DNA of 10,306 nt from an uncultured Chitinophagaceae bacterium. Its GTDB lineage: Bacteria; Bacteroidota; Bacteroidia; Chitinophagales; Chitinophagaceae. Positions 7,701-10,306 of the stretch are shown in pieces. The notes below the pieces were generated by a model that was not told the DNA's origin, searched no databases, and worked only from the letters and a program-made list of their open reading frames with translations. The translations under genes and the position numbers were made by a program. How positions within the stretch are numbered: the first letter of the stretch is position 1; every line of letters begins with the position of its first letter. The stretch is taken from the NCBI GenBank assembly GCA_934502905.1, contig CAKSVK010000131.1, forward strand, positions 1 through 10,306, read 5' to 3'.

Positions 7701-8077
7701 GTGCGCACTTCGCGGCTCCAGTCATAGCAGAAGCCGATATTGTCCAGCTGTTTCCGGAACGTATTGATATTTTTTTCGGTAGATACCGCCGGGTGAATGC
7801 CATGGTCAATGGCATACTGCTCTGCCGGCAGGCCGAAGGCGTCATAACCCATGGGATGTAATACATTGAAACCTTTCAGCCGTTTATAACGGGCGAAGAT
7901 ATCGCTGGCGATGTAACCGAGCGGATGACCCACGTGCAGCCCGGCGCCGCTGGGGTAGGGAAACATATCCAGCACATAATATTTAGGCTTATCAGAATGA
8001 TTGCTGACCTTATAGGTCTCGTCTTTTGTCCACTGTTCCCGCCACTTTTTTTCGATTTCCCTGAAATTGTATTCCAT
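4742..8077 (-). CDS. leuS: Leucyl-tRNA synthetase with an inserted DUF559 endonuclease domain
   Basis: LeuRS charges tRNA-Leu with leucine and hydrolyses mischarged products in its CP1 domain. Residues start at the ATG read from 8077; MEYNFREIEKKW is the usual Bacteroidota LeuRS N-terminus. The HIGH motif is HVGH at 48-51 and the KMSKS loop is 885-889. The CP1 editing domain shows TTRPDT at 476-481 and GDERD at 571-575. Downstream are the tryptophan-rich tRNA-binding helices and a normal C-terminus (KKIIYVKNRMINVVV). The protein is 1111 residues against roughly 920-950 for relatives. The excess is an in-frame insert of about 170 residues (296-466) between GAEVVF and VRVYTTRPDT, plus small palindrome-encoded inserts near 705-716 and 866-876. 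All synthetase motifs are intact, and this is the only leuS in the window, so it is probably functional. It is divergent from ftsX. Confidence 0.95.
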   Translation of the reverse strand: MEYNFREIEKKWREQWTKDETYKVSNHSDKPKYYVLDMFPYPSGAGLHVGHPLGYIASDIFARYKRLKGFNVLHPMGYDAFGLPAEQYAIDHGIHPAVSTEKNINTFRKQLDNIGFCYDWSREVRTSDPGYYKWTQWIFLQLFKSWYNRQTDKAEPIENLVAIFEKEGNISHPVPNGKSTLPGLSGQVFTAAQWASFDAFTQQSILMEYRLAYCGYGEVNWCEALGTVLANDEVINGVSERGGFPVVKKKLRQWYLRITEYADRLQRDLSTVDWSDAMKEMQTNWIGKSSGAEVVFPLSISPLRGEGIEAKNTENMPGFGYAKYKVDSEMSFENAKRMRKEPTEAEGILWNELKTKKTGYKFRRQHPVENYIADFICLDVWVIVEVDGAYHDNSEQQKLDKERDAFLKEIGFTTLRFTNEEVTADIERVVKRIVDTCDEIKALNTEKRNAAGSSSPLRGEAGERGDEAAMGVRVYTTRPDTIFGVDFMVLAPEHELVEQITTPDQKAAVEEYVTWVKSRSERERMAEKKISGCFTGAYAVHPFTGRDIPIWISEYVLAGYGTGAIMAVPAGDERDHKFAQHFNIPVTNIFGDAYTGAEAIADKNVTIYNSDFITGLPVKEAAEKVINALEENGDGIRKVNYKMRDAAFSRQRYWGEPFPIIWKEGIAYPMKESELPLELPHINEIKPGKDGEGPLSNHEEWLTSFSHSFGGGRGEASTMPGYAGSSWYFLRYMDPQNNKTFCDRKASDYWNQVDLYIGGTEHAVGHLLYSRMWTKALYDLGYISFFEPFKKLVNQGMIQGSSRFVYRVRGTNKFISHGLRNQYETDQLHVDVNIVDGVELDIEKFKQWRNGEYANAVFILEDGSVYASPSERPGGAYICGVEVEKMSKSKFNTVNPDDLVNKYGADTFRMYEMFLGPVEQSKPWDTKGIEGVHRFLKKLWRLFYDEEKGQVWADETPTAAEWKVLHQTIKKIEEDTERFSFNTGVSAFMIAVNELTELKCHKKAILENMLILLTPYAPHIAEELWHRLGNEGSVLDAHYPVFEAKYVAETSKNYPVAINGKTRTELNLPLDITQEEVEKLVLENDVVQKWLEGNQPKKIIYVKNRMINVVV
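5451..5480 (-). repeat. In-frame GC-rich palindrome in leuS before KMSKS
   Basis: An 8-bp stem GCCTCTCC (5461-5468) pairs with GGGGAGGC (5472-5479) around a GAA loop, with one T-G wobble. It encodes SPSERPGG in LeuRS, within an extra segment between the usual FILEDG and YICG. Its core CCCGGCCTC-TCCGAAGG (5457-5473) is shared with the palindrome at 5931-5963. It lies about nine residues before the KMSKS loop. Confidence 0.7.
5931..5963 (-). repeat. In-frame GC-rich palindrome in leuS before TMPGYAGSSWYF
   Basis: The inner stem CTCC (5947-5950) pairs with GGAG (5954-5957) around a GAA loop, and the outer CTCCC (5933-5937) can pair with GGGAG (5959-5963). The segment encodes HSFGGGRGEA immediately before the conserved TMPGYAGSSWYF motif. 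It shares the core CCCGGCCTCCTCCGAAGG (5938-5955) with the palindrome at 5451-5480, in the same orientation. Confidence 0.6.
6682..6717. repeat. Left palindromic boundary of the leuS insertion
   Basis: A CCCCCCTCTCCCC tract (6682-6694) precedes a perfect 9-bp stem, CCTCTCCCC (6697-6705) with GGGGAGAGG (6709-6717), around loop GCA. Read from the gene strand it encodes SSPLRGEAGERG. It has the same modules as the right boundary in inverted order. Confidence 0.8.
7158..7190. repeat. Right palindromic boundary of the leuS insertion
   Basis: A perfect 8-bp stem, CTCTCCCC (7160-7167) with GGGGAGAG (7171-7178), encloses loop TGA. A GGAGAGGGGG tract (7181-7190) follows. From the gene strand it encodes FPLSISPLRGEG. 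Its reverse complement lines up with the left boundary: C-run, CTCTCC, short spacer, CTCTCCCC, 3-base loop, GGGGAGAGG. Confidence 0.8.
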
Positions 8078-8117
8078 AATTGTTAAAACTATCTATAACC
8101 TGTTGAAGAAAAAGCTG

Positions 8118-8136
8118 CATTGAAAAATATTCAATG
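8118..8136. promoter_or_regulatory. Inverted repeat in the leuS-ftsX divergent promoter region
   Basis: CATTGAA (8118-8124) and TTCAATG (8130-8136) form a perfect 7-bp inverted repeat with loop AAATA. It directly abuts the putative ftsX -7 box and lies 41 bases upstream of the leuS start codon. It could be an operator serving one or both genes, or a chance palindrome in AT-rich DNA. No T-tract fits a terminator. Confidence 0.35.
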
Positions 8137-8144
8137 TATACTTG
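8137..8144 (+). promoter_or_regulatory. Putative -7 box upstream of ftsX
   Basis: TATACTTG is one base from TAnnTTTG. It lies 4 bases before an ATG at 8149 and 102 bases before the ftsX ATG. The spacing to the 8149 ATG equals that seen for pheS. No clear -33 box was found. Confidence 0.4.
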
Positions 8145-8148
8145 CGTT

Positions 8149-8217
8149 ATGAGGGCAGCAAATTTACGGAAAGCACTCATAAAACCGTTATTTTTGCCCA
8201 TTCCGTTCCTGGTATAG
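8149..8217 (+). CDS. Possible 22-residue leader ORF upstream of ftsX
   Basis: An ATG four bases after the putative -7 box opens a 22-codon frame ending in TAG at 8215-8217. The peptide starts MRAANLRKALIKPL and ends in a hydrophobic IPFLV, so it is basic and partly hydrophobic. It is out of frame with ftsX and ends 29 bases before it. No homology is recognised, and a short frame of this length can occur by chance. It may simply be 5' untranslated sequence. Confidence 0.2.
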   Translation: MRAANLRKALIKPLFLPIPFLV

Positions 8218-8246
8218 CCAGAATAACAAGAAAAACCGTATACAAC

Positions 8247-9119
8247 ATGGAGGAAATCAGTAAAAGCTCTATGAAAAGGAGCAAACCTTCTTTCTTTTTC
8301 AGCATATTAGGCGTTGCCTCTCTTCTGATCCTGATAGGGGTGTTTGGGTGGCTGGTGATCAACGGTAGCAAACTGGAGCAATACTTCCGGGCAAATGTAC
8401 AATTGCAGGTATACCTGAAAGATGATGTATCGCAGAACGATGTGGATGACCTGACGGGTTATATTAAATCCAGGCCTTATACCGCTTCGGCAGAGTATGT
8501 GTCCAAGGAATTGGCCCGGGAGCGTTTCCTGAAAGAGGATGATGGCGCCTGGGAAAAAGTGCTGACTTATAATCCACTGCCCGCCAGTGTGGATTTCAAC
8601 CTGAAACCACAATATGTGCATAAAGATACCATCTCCAATATTGTTGCTGATCTATCCAAATATGGTTTTATAGATGAAGTAAAATACCCGGATACCGTGG
8701 TGACCAACCTGAATGAAACGGTAAGGAAAATAAGCTGGGTGTTGTTGGGGATTGTGGTTGGTCTTGGCATAATTGTACTGATCCTGATCGATAATACCAT
8801 CAAGCTTGCCATGTTCAGCAACCGCTTTCTGATCAAGACAATGCAAATGGTAGGTGCCACCCGCTGGTTTATCTCCCGTCCGTTTGATATTAAAGCTGTG
8901 GTGAACGGCCTTATCAGCGCACTCATTGCGATTGCTGTGATCATCGTGATCATCCTGGGGGTAGAGAACTGGCTGCCCGAAATAAAGGTGCTGAGGGATT
9001 ATACCCTGCTGGGCATACTCTTCCTGGGCATTATCCTGGTAGGCATCGGCATCACCTTTTTCAGTACGCACCGCAGCGTTACCAAATACCTGAAGATGAA
9101 GCTGGATGATCTTTATTAG
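8247..9119 (+). CDS. ftsX: Cell division protein FtsX (ABC transporter permease)
   Basis: FtsX is the membrane partner of the ATPase FtsE. FtsEX sits in the inner membrane at the division site and, in studied bacteria, controls peptidoglycan hydrolases. The 290-residue product has the FtsX topology: a short basic N-terminus, TM1 at about 15-36, and an extracytoplasmic domain from about 37 to 160. This domain opens YFRANVQLQVYLKDDVSQ and contains the family-typical A-E-Y-V-S-K-E-A segment. TM2 is near 165-186, TM3 near 217-240 and TM4 near 254-276, and the tail is short and basic. I chose ATG 8247 (MEEISKSSMKRSK) because the longer in-frame opening from TTG 8142 runs through the promoter region. 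ATG 8271 is an alternative. ftsE is not adjacent, which is common in Bacteroidota. pheS follows after 27 bases. Confidence 0.92.
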   Translation: MEEISKSSMKRSKPSFFFSILGVASLLILIGVFGWLVINGSKLEQYFRANVQLQVYLKDDVSQNDVDDLTGYIKSRPYTASAEYVSKELARERFLKEDDGAWEKVLTYNPLPASVDFNLKPQYVHKDTISNIVADLSKYGFIDEVKYPDTVVTNLNETVRKISWVLLGIVVGLGIIVLILIDNTIKLAMFSNRFLIKTMQMVGATRWFISRPFDIKAVVNGLISALIAIAVIIVIILGVENWLPEIKVLRDYTLLGILFLGIILVGIGITFFSTHRSVTKYLKMKLDDLY

Positions 9120-9134
9120 AGCGATTCCTTTTCC

Positions 9135-9142
9135 TATCTTCG
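9135..9142 (+). promoter_or_regulatory. Putative -7 box of pheS
   Basis: TATCTTCG, a one-base variant of TAnnTTTG, lies 4 bases before the pheS ATG. Initiation at the usual distance would give a leaderless or nearly leaderless mRNA. Like the uvrC box, it is followed by CAGC. Co-transcription with ftsX is also possible. Confidence 0.4.
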
Positions 9143-9146
9143 CAGC

Positions 9147-10175
9147 ATGGAGCAATTGTTAGCGCAACTGGAAGCTTACCGTAGCGAAATTGAAGCATAT
9201 AATATCCCCGGCGCAGAAGGCGCAGAGAAGTTCAGGATTATCTACCTGGGTACCAAGGGGCTGGTAAAGAGCCTGATGGGAGAGATGAAGCAGGTGCCTG
9301 CCGACCGGAAAAAGGAGTTCGGGCAAATCCTCAATGATTTCAAACAATTTACCGAAGCAAAATACAATGCCTTAAAGGAGTCCGGCGATAAGGCAGCCTC
9401 CAAGGCCGGACCGGTTATAGATATCAGTCTCCCCGGCGATGGTATAAATATAGGTACCCGTCACCCCATCAGCACCATGCGCAACCGTATCGTGTCCATT
9501 TTTCAGCGCCTGGGATTTGCTGTAGCAGAAGGCCCCGAAATAGAAGATGACTGGCACAACTTTACAGCATTAAATATTGCCGAACATCATCCTGCCAGGG
9601 ATATGCAGGATACATTTTATATTGCTACCAACCCTGCCTGGCTGCTGCGTACCCATACCAGCAATATACAGATACGGGAAATGGAAAAGGGAAAGATCCC
9701 CCTGCGGATCATCTGCCCGGGACGTGTATACCGCAATGAAACGATCAGTGCAAGGAGCCATTGCTTTTTTCACCAGGTAGAAGGGTTATATATTGATGAA
9801 AATGTATCGTTTGCCGACCTGAAGCAGACCCTGTATTTTTTTGTGCAGGAAATGTATGGAGATGACGTAAAAGTGAGATTCCGGCCCAGCTATTTCCCTT
9901 TTACCGAACCCAGTGCCGAGATGGACATCAGTTGCCAGTTGTGTAAGGGCGCCGGTTGTAATGTGTGTAAGCATACCGGCTGGCTGGAAATACTGGGCTG
10001 CGGTATGGTGCATCCGAAAGTGCTGGAAAACTGTAATATCGATCCCGTAAAATATACCGGCTTTGCATTCGGTATGGGGGTAGAACGTCCGGCCATGCTG
10101 AAATATGGCATTAAGGATATCCGTCTTTTCAGTGAAAACGATATACGCTTTCTGAAACAGTTCAGGAGTGTATAG
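9147..10175 (+). CDS. pheS: Phenylalanyl-tRNA synthetase alpha subunit
   Basis: The catalytic alpha subunit of the alpha2-beta2 class II PheRS, which charges tRNA-Phe in the cytoplasm. The 342-residue length is normal. Residues 1 to about 85 form the N-terminal helical arm. The class II core follows: motif 1 region from HPISTMRNRIV at 106, then EGPEIEDDWHNFTALNIAEHHPARD. Motif 2 has RVYRNE at 193 and HCFFHQVEG. Motif 3 is GFAFGMGVERPAML from 305, closing with IRLFSENDIRFLKQF. Four cysteines near 263-274 (CQLC and CNVC), then EILGCGMVHP, are usual for the bacterial subunit. pheT is not in the window; in Bacteroidota the two subunits are often unlinked. The ATG at 9147 begins the normal helical arm and follows a -7 box by four bases. 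Confidence 0.97.
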   Translation: MEQLLAQLEAYRSEIEAYNIPGAEGAEKFRIIYLGTKGLVKSLMGEMKQVPADRKKEFGQILNDFKQFTEAKYNALKESGDKAASKAGPVIDISLPGDGINIGTRHPISTMRNRIVSIFQRLGFAVAEGPEIEDDWHNFTALNIAEHHPARDMQDTFYIATNPAWLLRTHTSNIQIREMEKGKIPLRIICPGRVYRNETISARSHCFFHQVEGLYIDENVSFADLKQTLYFFVQEMYGDDVKVRFRPSYFPFTEPSAEMDISCQLCKGAGCNVCKHTGWLEILGCGMVHPKVLENCNIDPVKYTGFAFGMGVERPAMLKYGIKDIRLFSENDIRFLKQFRSV

Positions 10176-10202
10176 CCGTTTGGATCGTTTCCGGAATTTT
10201 TT
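10176..10202 (+). terminator. Weak possible terminator of pheS
   Basis: Right after the pheS stop codon, CC (10176-10177) plus GGA (10182-10184) can pair with TCC plus GG (10190-10194), with a 4-base bulge. A T-run (10197-10202) follows two A residues later. The stem is short and bulged, so this is weak. Confidence 0.25.
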
Positions 10203-10276
10203 ACCAAAAGTTAATCGTTCACCCAACAAAACATTAAACTATTCGTTAATTAAGCATATAACAAACTCATTTTAAA

Positions 10277-10284
10277 TAGTTTTG
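10277..10284 (+). promoter_or_regulatory. Putative -7 box for a gene beyond the window
   Basis: TAGTTTTG is an exact match to TAnnTTTG in an AT-rich gap. It overlaps the right arm of an 8-bp inverted repeat, AAACTATT (10236-10243) with AATAGTTT (10275-10282). The start of the next gene lies outside the window, so this cannot be confirmed here. Confidence 0.4.
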
Positions 10285-10306
10285 TATCATACCGGAAAGT
10301 ATTAAA

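Noticed and set aside
4742..8077. leuS as a pseudogene disrupted by insertions
   Set aside because: The frame is continuous, HVGH, KMSKS and the editing motifs are intact, every insertion keeps frame, and no second leuS is seen in the window.
8142..8246. N-terminal extension of FtsX by 35 residues from TTG 8142
   Set aside because: The extension starts inside the putative -7 box and reads LRYEGSKFTESTHK, which is not a typical FtsX N-terminus. ATG 8247 gives the normal length.

Overview
The window looks like chromosomal housekeeping DNA from a Bacteroidota bacterium, most probably of the Chitinophagaceae (Chitinophaga/Niastella-type). The evidence is Bacteroidota-style -7 promoter boxes (TAnnTTTG variants) close to start codons, a lack of Shine-Dalgarno sequences, a LeuRS of Bacteroidota type, and an RsmF-like methyltransferase and a LysM protein of the kind found in this phylum. 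The genus is inferred from sequence character, not from a database match.

Layout from left to right: uvrC (+, excinuclease subunit C) ends in a strong rho-independent terminator that overlaps its stop codon. An AT-rich 193-base gap leads into an RsmF/NOL1-type rRNA m5C methyltransferase (+, TTG start). Next comes a secreted protein with two LysM domains and a double-psi-barrel-like C-terminus (+). leuS (-) converges on it across a 160-base gap that holds what looks like a degenerate dispersed repeat. leuS and ftsX are divergent across a 169-base promoter region containing an inverted repeat and a possible tiny leader ORF. ftsX (+) is followed 27 bases later by pheS (+). The window ends in a 131-base gap with a likely promoter for the next gene.

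The gene set covers DNA repair, rRNA modification, cell-wall binding, two aminoacyl-tRNA synthetases and the FtsEX division complex. These are independent core functions. Each gene appears to have its own promoter, so I see no metabolic operon.

The striking part is leuS. Its intact 1111-codon frame carries an in-frame insertion of about 509 bases at the entry to the CP1 editing domain. The insertion encodes a DUF559 (PD-(D/E)XK/Vsr-like) endonuclease domain with its acidic motif intact. It is bounded by two GC-rich palindromic elements in inverted orientation, each encoding SPLRGE in the LeuRS frame, and it is visibly more AT-rich than the host gene. Two further in-frame GC-rich palindromes of a second related type lie in the same gene, one about nine residues before the KMSKS loop. 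leuS therefore seems to have been colonised repeatedly by translated palindromic elements, one pair of which carries an endonuclease domain.
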